17,740 nucleotides of DNA, from assembly GCA_938023515.1 (NCBI GenBank), contig CALJDR010000004.1, forward strand, positions 1 to 17,740. Direction: 5' to 3'. The DNA is from an uncultured Flavobacteriales bacterium. GTDB lineage: Bacteria > Bacteroidota > Bacteroidia > Flavobacteriales > UBA1820. Shown here in pieces: positions 1 to 7,074 of the stretch (its first letter is position 1; each line of letters opens with the position of its first letter). The notes beneath the pieces were generated by a model. It searched no databases and was not told the origin of the DNA. It worked only from the letters and a program-made list of their open reading frames with translations. Made by a program: the position numbers and the translations under genes.

Positions 1-25
1 GCTCGGAGATGTGTATAAGAGACAG
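1..25. other. Nextera transposase adapter (library artefact)
   Basis: Bases 7-25 are the 19-bp Tn5 mosaic end AGATGTGTATAAGAGACAG, and bases 1-6 (GCTCGG) are the 3' end of the Illumina Nextera read-2 adapter arm. This is untrimmed library adapter, not genomic DNA. Genuine sequence begins at 26, so the gene running off this end is truncated by assembly and not by biology. Confidence 0.97.
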
Positions 26-487
26 TTTTATGATGCGGTAAGGGGAGCCGCTTTCCTGCACGGTCTTTTCGAACAGTTTAAAGATTTCTTCCCTTCCGGT
101 AGGCATATCACGGGCCGGATCGGGCGTCCATTCTATATCGGGGTAGCAGACCAGATATAAATCATAGTGCCGTAAAAGGATGATCTCCGGCAGCATATTG
201 GGTATTTTCCCGTAATACCACTGGCTGTATACCGATTCGGCCAGGGGGTTCCCGTCCAGAAAGGCGATGTCCCGTCCCTGGTTCAGGGCGCGGTCTTCAC
301 TTTGCAGCTGCCCGTGTACGATAGGCATGACATCGTTGAATCCGATGTCGCTGCCCACGCTGCGAATGCCTTCGGTGTAAGGACGGCTGTATTCGGGGGC
401 GTAGGCTCCGTTGTATTTGCGGGCCAGATCCTGGGCAAGTGTCGTCTTGCCTGTACATTCGGGGCCGAGGAAGACTATCTTTTTCAT
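26..487 (-). CDS. NadR-type ribosylnicotinamide kinase-like ATPase, 3' end missing
   Basis: This is a partial minus-strand gene with 154 codons before the contig end. The protein opens MKKIVFLGPECTGKTTLAQD, giving a Walker A loop GPECTGKT at residues 8-15, which matches the G-x-E-S-T-G-K-S/T form of the nicotinamide riboside kinase domain of NadR (AAA_28-like). Further family-like features are an E-Y-x-R-P-Y segment, a G-Q element, F-L-D-G-N (kinase acidic motif) and a D-P-A-R-D lid-like segment. The family phosphorylates nicotinamide riboside to NMN with ATP in the cytoplasm. The start codon overlaps the stop of the upstream transporter gene as ATGA, so the two are probably translationally coupled: the transporter imports the nucleoside and this kinase traps it. 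No NadR adenylyltransferase or repressor domain precedes the P-loop. The substrate is inferred from family and neighbour; a different nucleoside or vitamin is possible. Confidence 0.85.
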
Positions 488-1107
488 GCGGTCTCTTTTT
501 GTTTTTGAAGCCGGTACAGGCGCACCCATTCGAAGTGTGCCGAAATGGCCAGGATGAGGAATACGAAGTATTGGAGGGAGGTTACGCCCAGTCCTTTATA
601 GATGTACAGTCCGACGGATATCACGTCGCAGGCGATCCAGAAAGCCCAGTTCTCCACTTTTTTGCGGGCCATCAGGTACATGGCCGAGAAGGCGAGCGCC
701 GTGGTAATGGCGTCCAGGGTCGGCACGATGCTGTCCGTGTGGATGAGGATCGCATAGAACAGGAGGAAATTCGCCGCGGTGAACCCGAGGGTAAATATGG
801 CTCCTTTCTTTTTCAGCCGGGTGATGGGCAGTTCCGCCCCGCCGCCTTTGGCGTTGGCCCAGGTATACCACCCGTAAATGCTCATGGCCGTGTAGTAGAT
901 GTTGATCACCCCGTCGCCGTACACTCCGCTGATAAACAGGATATACACGTACAGGGCCGTACTGACGATCCCTGTGGGGTATACCAGGATGTTGTTCTTG
1001 CGGGCGAACCAGACGCTCAGGATGCCGAAGAATGCCGCGACGGCTTCGAGTACGATGAAAAGGGTGGAATAACTTTCGTAAGGCTGTATGAAGAAGTCGT
1101 AGAGCAT
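484..1107 (-). CDS. pnuC: PnuC-family nicotinamide riboside transporter
   Basis: This 207-residue polytopic inner-membrane protein is the usual length for PnuC. Hydrophobic segments lie at about 15-33, 45-62, 65-83, 104-122, 131-147, 153-170 and 176-193. Family motifs are Y-x-x-x-x-x-x-Y-G-W-Y-x-W (about 71-83), L-D-A-I-T-T-A-L-A-F (131-140) with Y-L-M-A-R-K-K-V-E-N-W after it (144-154), and a final H-F-E-W (191-194) near the C-terminus. PnuC proteins carry nicotinamide riboside by facilitated diffusion driven by phosphorylation inside the cell, which fits the overlapping NadR-type kinase gene downstream. Relatives of the family (PnuT, PnuX) carry thiamine or riboflavin. I saw no thiamine-pyrophosphate riboswitch consensus upstream, and the kinase partner favours nicotinamide riboside. 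A promoter-like TACTTTTG box lies 22 nt before the start. Confidence 0.93.
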   Translation of the reverse strand: MLYDFFIQPYESYSTLFIVLEAVAAFFGILSVWFARKNNILVYPTGIVSTALYVYILFISGVYGDGVINIYYTAMSIYGWYTWANAKGGGAELPITRLKKKGAIFTLGFTAANFLLFYAILIHTDSIVPTLDAITTALAFSAMYLMARKKVENWAFWIACDVISVGLYIYKGLGVTSLQYFVFLILAISAHFEWVRLYRLQKQKETA

Positions 1108-1129
1108 TTTTCGCTTGTTAGGGAACAGG

Positions 1130-1137
1130 CAAAAGTA
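1130..1137 (-). promoter_or_regulatory. Bacteroidales -7 box for pnuC
   Basis: The minus strand reads TACTTTTG, matching the Bacteroidetes -7 consensus TAnnTTTG, 22 nt upstream of the pnuC start. That predicts a 5' leader of about 15 nt. No convincing -33 TTTG was found at the usual spacing. A second TACTTTTG lies further upstream at 1341-1348 on the same strand and could be an alternative. Confidence 0.5.
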
Positions 1138-1674
1138 CGGAATAATTTTGGAAAGCGGCTATTGCCGCACCCGGGGTTCTGTCTTCGGGGTAAACCTTGC
1201 CGGTTTTGGGCGTTCTGAAGGGGGCTGGATCGATGCTACCCGTGGTCAGGATAAACAATTAACATTTTTATCGTTTGAAAAAATGGATACGTAAATCCCT
1301 GCGGCTTCACAAATTTTATATTACAAAAAATAACCCTGTTCAAAAGTAAAAAATACGGATTTTTTAAAAAAGCATCCATAATTCTAAATTTCCTTTGCGG
1401 AAAGGCACATCCCGCACTTATTTTTTTATTCCGCATTAATGATCGAACAAGAAATATCAGGCGTATTTTCTGTTGTTTTTAAGGCTGTTTTTATGCTCGG
1501 AGTTAATTGTTCGTTTTTTGCAACAAAATCATAAATTTATTTTAAAATCCGTGTATTTCATTTGTATTCAATTGATTATCAAATAGATATCATAATGAAA
1601 ATTTGACCGACTTTTAAGTTTTCACGCAGTGCTCCGGGTAAGTGTGAGTGCCGGATTTAAGGAACAATTAAAAC

Positions 1675-1682
1675 TAACTTTG
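1675..1682 (+). promoter_or_regulatory. Candidate -7 box for the fimbrial operon
   Basis: TAACTTTG fits TAnnTTTG exactly and lies 131 nt before the first gene of the fimbrial cluster. The candidate -33 element is weak: TTTA at 1656-1659, with spacing shorter than usual. If used, it gives a long leader of about 125 nt that starts inside a 7-bp inverted repeat. Confidence 0.55.
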
Positions 1683-1713
1683 TACGCAAAAGGAGCGATG
1701 TGCCCCTGCGTAC
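1682..1713 (+). repeat. Inverted repeat in the fimbrial leader
   Basis: GTACGCA (1682-1688) and TGCGTAC (1707-1713) are perfect reverse complements separated by 18 nt. The left arm shares its first base with the end of the -7 box, so the repeat spans the expected transcription start. It could be an operator for a dimeric regulator or a 5'-leader stem. No regulator gene lies in the window. Confidence 0.5.
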
Positions 1714-1813
1714 TTATGAGAGTGTGTATACGGAATTTTCGTGTGGAGAAGAAGCATTGATATCGATTTTTTTGTGGATTCAATCCTTTTACCGAAAAAA
1801 ATAATTCAATTTA

Positions 1814-3166
1814 ATGAACAAAATAGTACTGTCAGCTATTGCGTTTCTTCTAGGGTCATTGGAAGGGAATCATCTATGGGGGCAACAGTTTTCCTTTGTG
1901 CAAACAGTTCAGGCAAACACTCGCCAACCGGAAACCCCGGAAGCGGAATATATCTTTTATTACAAGGCCGCACATGCGTTTTTGGATGCCGGTTTCCGGG
2001 ATAACCAATCGATGTTAGATAGTCTGGATACCTTTTTAAAGCGGGACAATGTCCGGGAAGACACGGCCTTACAGGTGCGGATTACGGCATTCTGTTCGGT
2101 AGATAATCCGTATGAGAAAAATGAAAAACTGGCCCGAAAAAGGGCGGACGGTTTTGCCGGCTATTTGGAAAAGACTTACGGAATTTCTGCCTGCAAGGTG
2201 GATGTGGACTGGGTGGCGGAGGACTGGGACTATCTGGAACGTTTGGTGAGGGAATCGGATATGCCTTCCAGGGAGCAGGCGTTGGAGATCATCGAACGGA
2301 TAGGCATTTTCGACGGCCGGGAAAAAAAATTGATGGACCTGAACGGGGGTGAGCCTTATAGATATATGTCGAAGCATTTGTTCCCCGAATTGCGCCGGGT
2401 ACAAGTTGTATTTATAAAAAAGGAGGCAAAACAACCCTTTACAGAGATTTTGCCGGAGCGGGCCGGCAGCCGGCGAACGGACGGATCGGGAGCATTGGTG
2501 TCTGATCGGAATGCCGATTGTGAATGCGAACAGGATACGATAAAGCAGGAAACTACCCGCATAGGTTTTTCTCAGGAGCTGCCCGTGCCGTCGTTGCTTC
2601 GGGTAGGAAAAGTAAAAAGCCGTTTACAGCCCTTATTGGCTGTTAAAACCGATCTGGCCCGTTGGGCGGGACTGACCCCGGGCTTTAAATCGGGTACATG
2701 GATGCCCAATTTTTCCGCCGAAGTCTTCTTTGGCCGCCGCTGGTCGGCGGAAGCCGGGGCGATGTATGCCAACTGGAATGGTTTCGACGGGCGATTATTT
2801 GCCGTGTCGGGGGCGGACGTCTTTGTCCGTTTCTGGCTGAAGGAAAAAAGTGTTTACCGGGGATTTTACGTGGGTGCCGGTGGCTGTTACGGCCAGTTCA
2901 ACCGCGAAATGAATGACCAAACGGGCCGTTCGGGTTCATATTATGGGGGTGGATTGACTGTAGGGTATGCCCAAAGCCTTTCCCGCCATTGGACGCTGGA
3001 ATTGGAAGCCCGGGGGATCTACCGCTTTGTGGATTCGGATTATTACGACCGGGAGGCGGGACACAACTATTATAACCGGAGTTCTTCAGAAAATAAGATC
3101 GTCCCGTCGGTACGCCTGAACCTGGTGTACCGTTTCGGAAAACGCCCGGCCGCCGGGGGAAAATAG
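1814..3166 (+). CDS. OmpA-like/DUF3575 outer-membrane protein of the fimbrial locus
   Basis: This 450-residue protein has an N-terminal signal peptide (residues 1-24, ending near W-G-Q). Residues about 85-205 resemble an OmpA-type periplasmic domain: a V-R-I-T-A-F-C-S-V strand is followed by N-x-x-L-A-x-x-R-A (103-111), the helix signature of that fold. A charged linker (about 206-270) leads to a DUF3575-type C-terminal half (about 273-447). That half starts L-L-A-V-K-T-D-L-A-R-W-A-G-L-T-P, contains alternating beta-strand stretches with G-Y-Y-G-G-G-like turns, and ends V-R-L-N-L-V-Y-R-F-G, as in small outer-membrane barrels. DUF3575 proteins are commonly the first gene of Bacteroidales fimbrial clusters. 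A role in anchoring or secreting the pilus at the outer membrane is inferred from position, not shown. The gene has a 131-nt leader and is followed 32 nt later by the DUF5119 gene. Confidence 0.85.
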   Translation: MNKIVLSAIAFLLGSLEGNHLWGQQFSFVQTVQANTRQPETPEAEYIFYYKAAHAFLDAGFRDNQSMLDSLDTFLKRDNVREDTALQVRITAFCSVDNPYEKNEKLARKRADGFAGYLEKTYGISACKVDVDWVAEDWDYLERLVRESDMPSREQALEIIERIGIFDGREKKLMDLNGGEPYRYMSKHLFPELRRVQVVFIKKEAKQPFTEILPERAGSRRTDGSGALVSDRNADCECEQDTIKQETTRIGFSQELPVPSLLRVGKVKSRLQPLLAVKTDLARWAGLTPGFKSGTWMPNFSAEVFFGRRWSAEAGAMYANWNGFDGRLFAVSGADVFVRFWLKEKSVYRGFYVGAGGCYGQFNREMNDQTGRSGSYYGGGLTVGYAQSLSRHWTLELEARGIYRFVDSDYYDREAGHNYYNRSSSENKIVPSVRLNLVYRFGKRPAAGGK

Positions 3167-3198
3167 GAGTCGATGAAAAAAGTAAATAAAAGGAACAA

Positions 3199-4131
3199 AT
3201 GCAGGTGATCGAGAACAAAGCGGGTGATCCCGGGTTGTTAGCGCAGGGAAAGTCCCGGCAGGTGCGGGGATTTTGTTCGGCCGGGTGGCTGGCGGTGCTG
3301 CTGGCGGTAATAGTTTCGGGGTGTGTAAAAGCCACTATCGAGCCGCGTCCCAAAGAGGGAAAAGCAACCTTGACTTTTGATTGGGGATCGAATGCCAAGC
3401 CGGGAAAGGTACAGGTCTGGTTGTATGGACAGGACGGGAATAAAACCGACATGAAGGAATGCCCCAATGCGGACAAGATTGAGATGACACTGCCTGCGGG
3501 AAAATACAAAGCCTTGGCCGTCAATTGTGATGCGCCGGAAATAGCCTACCGGAATATGGACAGGTACCAAACGGCGGAGGCATACCTGACAACGACCCGG
3601 GCGTGTGTCCAGGTTGTGCAGCCCTCGTTGGTATACACTGCGCAGGCGGATTTGGAAATAGCGGGGCAGGACAGCGTCGCGTATGCTCTGATTCCGGTAT
3701 CGCATGTCAAAGCGATGCAGCTCAATCTGGATTTTACGGGAAATATAGAATTGATCGAAAGTTGTTCGGCAGTCGTAGAAGGTGTTTCTACCGGTATTAA
3801 CCTCTCGCAAGGGGGTATTCTCTCCGGAGGGAACGGCTCCCATACGGCAAGTCTTTCCCGTGCGGACACGCGCTACCAGGCAACGGTCAATCTGTTGGGA
3901 AAGGATGTGGATAATGTCGGGTCGATTGTTATAGAAATCGCTTATAAGGATGGAAACACACAATCTCTCCGTTTGGATATAGACGATGAATTGAGCGCCA
4001 TCAACACCTCGGGGACCGTGTCGGTTGCCATCGCCCTGACGATGGAACAGATAGGCACTTGGGCGTCGGTTACCGGGTGGGACATAGTGCCTGGCGGCGA
4101 TATGGATATGGAACGGCCCGGCAGGATTTAA
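3199..4131 (+). CDS. DUF5119 / FimB-Mfa2-like lipoprotein, candidate fimbrial anchor
   Basis: This 310-residue lipoprotein precursor has a hydrophobic stretch at 28-41 and a lipobox V-S-G-C with Cys42, after an unusually long charged N-region (residues 1-27). The body opens with K-A-T-L-T-F-D-W, then V-Q-V-W-L-Y-G-Q-D-G and L-P-A-G-K-Y-K-A-L-A-V-N, the pattern of DUF5119 and of FimB/Mfa2-type anchor subunits. It ends G-W-D-I-V-P-G-G-D. Unlike the fimbrillins that follow, it shows no K/R-(A/S) processing site after the first strand, which fits a subunit that stays lipidated at the base of the pilus. The start is uncertain: an 11-codon frame (MKKVNKRNKCR, 3173-3208) begins upstream in another frame and overlaps it, so a sequence error or a leader peptide are both possible. 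The first fimbrillin follows after 24 nt. Confidence 0.78.
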   Translation: MQVIENKAGDPGLLAQGKSRQVRGFCSAGWLAVLLAVIVSGCVKATIEPRPKEGKATLTFDWGSNAKPGKVQVWLYGQDGNKTDMKECPNADKIEMTLPAGKYKALAVNCDAPEIAYRNMDRYQTAEAYLTTTRACVQVVQPSLVYTAQADLEIAGQDSVAYALIPVSHVKAMQLNLDFTGNIELIESCSAVVEGVSTGINLSQGGILSGGNGSHTASLSRADTRYQATVNLLGKDVDNVGSIVIEIAYKDGNTQSLRLDIDDELSAINTSGTVSVAIALTMEQIGTWASVTGWDIVPGGDMDMERPGRI

Positions 4132-4155
4132 TAGGAACGCAAAACAATTGAAGAT

Positions 4156-5046
4156 ATGAAAACATTTATGGCCCTTGCTATGGCAGCGGCATTATTGGGC
4201 GGGTGTTCCAAACAGCCCTCCGGGGACGTCGGTAAAGTGCCGGTGAAATTCAACGCGGGGATAAGCGCGGTAATTACTAAAAGCGTGTCTACCGCCCCGA
4301 TGGGCAATGGGGTTAAGGCGGATATCCTCCCGTTTGAACAGGGATCGGACGTAACGGTTTCCCTGCCGGTAATAGAAGGCGGTAGAAGCTACGCTTGTGA
4401 TGCGGGCGGGAATCTGACGGGCGATCCGATGATTCTCGATACACGGGCTTACGATTTTTATTCCGTATCGGAAAATACGACTGCCGCCCCGGCTTTGTCT
4501 TTTACCCGGGGTATAGGGCGGGTAACCAATGGGGTGGACTATCTGTGGGCCAAGACCTCCAAGGCCATCTCTTCCACGGACAGTCAGGTAACGCTGGTTT
4601 ACACCCACAGTGCGGTAAAAATCACCGTGGAGGTGGTGGCCGAAAGCGGCAGCGGACTGGTGCTGACAGACGGAAAAACTACGTTGTCGTTTACGCCTTC
4701 CGACGATGCGCTGGCTACTATCAAATTGGCCGACGGAACCATCGCCCAGGCATCGGCTGTGGGGGCTTCCGTAGGAATGACGATGAACGGCCACAGCGGC
4801 AGTTCTATAATGATCCCGCTGGCAGCAAACATCGGTATCGATTTTTCGATCGCCGCCCAGGCTACCCTGAACGGGACGGTCATCCCATGTAATTACGTTT
4901 CGCGGATCTCGGCTCCCTCGGGAGGCTTTCTGGCCGGGAAGGAATACCGCTATACGGCCTGTATTTCCCAAAGCCAGGTGATGTTCTCCGGGGCACAGGT
5001 AACCGACTGGGAAGTGGTGGACAACGACCTGCCGCTGGAAGATTGA
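4156..5046 (+). CDS. Fimbrillin family protein 1 (subfamily A)
   Basis: This 296-residue lipoprotein of the Mfa-like/fimbrillin family (type V pilin) has a signal peptide with lipobox L-G-G-C (Cys17). A first strand V-P-V-K-F-N-A-G-I follows, then a candidate protease site T-K42|S43. Recognisable family segments are Y-D-F-Y-S-V-S-E-N-T (about 97-106), N-G-V-D-Y-L-W, F-T-P-S-D-D-A, I-M-I-P-L-A-A and the closing G-K-E-Y-R-Y-T-A with A-Q-V-T-D-W. Its nearest relative here is the fourth fimbrillin (7075-7959): the two share DAxGNLTG, YDFYSVSENT, FTPSDDA and FSGAQ-TDW. In known type V pili such precursors are lipidated, moved to the outer membrane, then cut so that a neighbour's strand fills the groove. 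Whether this is the major shaft or a minor subunit cannot be told from sequence. Confidence 0.88.
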   Translation: MKTFMALAMAAALLGGCSKQPSGDVGKVPVKFNAGISAVITKSVSTAPMGNGVKADILPFEQGSDVTVSLPVIEGGRSYACDAGGNLTGDPMILDTRAYDFYSVSENTTAAPALSFTRGIGRVTNGVDYLWAKTSKAISSTDSQVTLVYTHSAVKITVEVVAESGSGLVLTDGKTTLSFTPSDDALATIKLADGTIAQASAVGASVGMTMNGHSGSSIMIPLAANIGIDFSIAAQATLNGTVIPCNYVSRISAPSGGFLAGKEYRYTACISQSQVMFSGAQVTDWEVVDNDLPLED

Positions 5047-5104
5047 CCGGAAACGAGATAAATGATATATCAATAAAAAGAAACAGTAAAATATTTTTAT
5101 CATC

Positions 5105-6016
5105 ATGAAAAAAATCCTAACACTACTTATCGCGGCCGGGGCAATCGCCGGATGTGCAAAAGAAGAGAGTTCCGATACTCCTGCGGCAGTAAACTTTACG
5201 GCCAGCGAAACAGCGTTAACCAGAGCCGACGCCGCTATCCCGGTAGGGGCTAAAGCCAATATCTGGGCCTATGCCAAAAACGCCGATATTACATCGGCCA
5301 CGGCCAAAGTCGCCGCCAAACAATACGAGGTCGCTGCCGGGGGAGCCGGAACGCTGACTCCCTCCCCGGCCGGACCGATGTATTTGCCCAAAGGCGATTA
5401 TGATTTTTATTCCGTAGGTACTTTTAACGGCACCGGCACCATACCGGCCGTAACCAATGGGGTCGCATCCGCCCTGGTCAACGCGACGGATTATATCCTG
5501 GCCGGTAAACAGACGGGTACGATGGCTAATGCCACTCTCAATATCCCGTTCACTTACACACACGCCGCCAGCATGGTCAAGATCACGGTAACGGCCGATG
5601 CAGCCTCCTCCGTGATCAATTCCATCAGTAAAGTAACTATTACGCCTTCCGATCCGACTGGTGTTACACTGAACCTGGGCGGGCTCACTCCCGGCATTTC
5701 GCAGGCGGCCGCCGTAACCACGGCCGCCGATATGAATGTAGAAACGGCCAACAGTGTCTTTACCTACATTATGCTCCCTCTGGCGGCTTCTAAGGATGTG
5801 ACGTTTATCATTTCGGCCAACGTAACCCTTGCCGGGCAATCCGCCGCCGACATGACCTTTACCGGTAAGATAACCACTCCTGCCGGCGGTTTCAAAGGCG
5901 CGAACAGATATGCGTATACGGCCACAGTAAAAGGCTCGGATATCACCTTCGGAACTGTAAAAGTCACCGACTGGGTAGAGACCGCTTCAGGGAATATAGA
6001 CACGGAACAGCAATAG
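5105..6016 (+). CDS. Fimbrillin family protein 2 (subfamily B)
   Basis: This 303-residue fimbrillin lipoprotein has lipobox I-A-G-C (Cys17), first strand A-V-N-F-T-A-S, then a candidate processing site T-R40|A41. The N-terminal domain carries I-P-V-G-A-K-A-N-I-W-A-Y-A-K-N, Y-L-P-K-G-D-Y-D-F-Y-S-V-G and A-T-D-Y-I-L-A. A central strand F-T-Y-T-H-A-A-S-M-V-K-I-T-V follows, and the C-terminal domain has T-P-S-D-P, Y-I-M-L-P-L-A-A-S and the terminal strand V-K-V-T-D-W. It is very rich in Ala, Thr and Gly with few aromatics, as expected for a repetitive pilus shaft subunit. Closest relatives in the window are fimbrillins 3 and 5. A 58-nt AT-rich spacer precedes it without a TAnnTTTG box, so it is probably read from the upstream promoter. 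Confidence 0.88.
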   Translation: MKKILTLLIAAGAIAGCAKEESSDTPAAVNFTASETALTRADAAIPVGAKANIWAYAKNADITSATAKVAAKQYEVAAGGAGTLTPSPAGPMYLPKGDYDFYSVGTFNGTGTIPAVTNGVASALVNATDYILAGKQTGTMANATLNIPFTYTHAASMVKITVTADAASSVINSISKVTITPSDPTGVTLNLGGLTPGISQAAAVTTAADMNVETANSVFTYIMLPLAASKDVTFIISANVTLAGQSAADMTFTGKITTPAGGFKGANRYAYTATVKGSDITFGTVKVTDWVETASGNIDTEQQ

Positions 6017-6049
6017 AAAGCTGGGATCAAACCCTATGAAATATACGTT

Positions 6050-7057
6050 ATGAGAAAAATGATCCTTTTGGCCGCTTGCGCCACAATGCTCGCCGGATGC
6101 GCCAAGAACGAAGGGCAGGATCCGGATACCGGTAAGGCCCGCATCGATTTTTCGGCCGGACTGGACGTAGTTCCCACCAAAGCAACGGAGCAGAGTGTCT
6201 CTTTGGGCACCCATGCTTCGATGTGGGTTTACACCAAAAACGATGCTCCCGGCACGGCCACGGCCCAGGTAAATGCCAAAGAATACAATGTCGTCACTAC
6301 GGCGGGCACGTTCGATCCTGTGGGTACGGGCGATGCGGCAATGTACCTGAATTACGGCGACTACGATTTTTATTCGGTCGGCGTGGTCAATTACCATGCG
6401 ATGAATTATCCCTTGCCGGTATTCAGCGGTACGCCCAACGGCGCTACGTCGGATGCAGGACTAAAGAACGAGGCGGATTACATTTTCGCCAAGGTTGCGG
6501 CCCATACGGTAGGCGCGGCAGCGAACACCAAGACAGTGGCTTTGCAATACACTCATGCCGCAGTCAATGTGGAATTAACGGTCGCCGCCGGATCGGGTAT
6601 AGTGCTCACCGACGTTACAGCGGCCAAGATCACTCCTTCCGATCCCGCCGCCCCGGTAATGAGCCTGACGGACGGAACGATTACACAGGCGCCGTCTATC
6701 CTGGCAGAAACGGGAGCGGGCTCCGGGGACAACCTGAAGAGCATGGTCGCTGCAGCGGACAATACGGCAAACGGCAGTTCATGGGTGTTCAGCTATATCA
6801 TGCTGCCTTTGGCCAAATCACAGACGCTGACCGTGGAATTGACGGTAAGTTATACCCTTAACGGTACGCCGGTCACCGGCAAAACTTTTACAGGAACCCT
6901 TACCACACCCGACGGAACCCCGGGCGGATTTATCAGCGGAAACCGCTACAAATACAGTGTGAAAGTAAACGGAAACGGACTTTCGTTCGCGGCATGTAAA
7001 GTGACCGACTGGACGGACAATACCCATCCGGATGATATTCCCGCTACCGAAAATTGA
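6050..7057 (+). CDS. Fimbrillin family protein 3 (subfamily B)
   Basis: This 335-residue fimbrillin lipoprotein has lipobox L-A-G-C (Cys17), first strand R-I-D-F-S-A-G-L, then a candidate site T-K44|A45. It shares with fimbrillin 2 the order V-S-L-G-T-H-A-S-M-W-V-Y-T-K-N, Y-L-N-Y-G-D-Y-D-F-Y-S-V-G, A-D-Y-I-F-A, Q-Y-T-H-A-A-V-N, T-P-S-D-P and Y-I-M-L-P-L-A-K-S, and the final C-K-V-T-D-W. It is longer than fimbrillin 2 mainly through an insertion between T-P-S-D-P and the Y-I-M-L-P strand (S-L-T-D-G-T-I-T-Q, then a Gly/Ser/Ala-rich loop). A five-codon frame (MKYTL, 6036-6053) ends in an ATGA overlap with this start and might couple translation. The next gene begins 17 nt after the stop. Confidence 0.88.
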   Translation: MRKMILLAACATMLAGCAKNEGQDPDTGKARIDFSAGLDVVPTKATEQSVSLGTHASMWVYTKNDAPGTATAQVNAKEYNVVTTAGTFDPVGTGDAAMYLNYGDYDFYSVGVVNYHAMNYPLPVFSGTPNGATSDAGLKNEADYIFAKVAAHTVGAAANTKTVALQYTHAAVNVELTVAAGSGIVLTDVTAAKITPSDPAAPVMSLTDGTITQAPSILAETGAGSGDNLKSMVAAADNTANGSSWVFSYIMLPLAKSQTLTVELTVSYTLNGTPVTGKTFTGTLTTPDGTPGGFISGNRYKYSVKVNGNGLSFAACKVTDWTDNTHPDDIPATEN

Positions 7058-7074
7058 ACTTTACATACAAAAGC

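Larger units (their letters stand above)
1108..1813. other. AT-rich divergent intergenic region
   Basis: This 706-bp gap separates pnuC (minus) from the fimbrial operon (plus). It is much more AT-rich than the flanking genes, especially 1255-1620. It holds a perfect 5-bp inverted repeat GCGGC/GCCGC (1155-1168), a small palindrome TTTCC-TTTGC-GGAAA (1389-1403), two minus-strand TACTTTTG boxes (1130-1137, 1341-1348), and the plus-strand TAACTTTG box with a leader hairpin (1675-1713). The open frames inside it have no recognisable protein features and are taken as chance. No long inverted repeats that would mark an invertible promoter were found by eye. Confidence 0.6.

Noticed and set aside
1..25. 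A 19-bp terminal sequence, inverted at the other end of the window, that looks like transposon ends
   Set aside because: It is the Tn5 mosaic end inside Illumina Nextera adapters; adapter arms and an index flank it and there is no transposase gene.
439..1218. Long plus-strand open frame opposite pnuC
   Set aside because: It is antisense to a clear PnuC protein, has low-complexity Gly/Arg/Val-rich content with no recognisable domain, and arises from the codon bias of the real gene.
1108..1260. Possible thiamine-pyrophosphate or other riboswitch ahead of pnuC
   Set aside because: The conserved thi-box segments are absent on the minus strand, and the promoter-like box lies so close to the gene that the leader would be too short.
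1236..1436. 66-codon minus-strand open frame in the intergenic region
   Set aside because: It has no signal peptide or domain, no good promoter spacing, and lies in AT-rich non-coding-looking DNA.
7054..7074. Upstream in-frame TTG start of fimbrillin 4 (the same situation occurs at 9051 for fimbrillin 6)
   Set aside because: The ATGs at 7075 and 9069 give standard lipoprotein signal peptides; the TTG extensions add only a few residues and one overlaps the previous stop.
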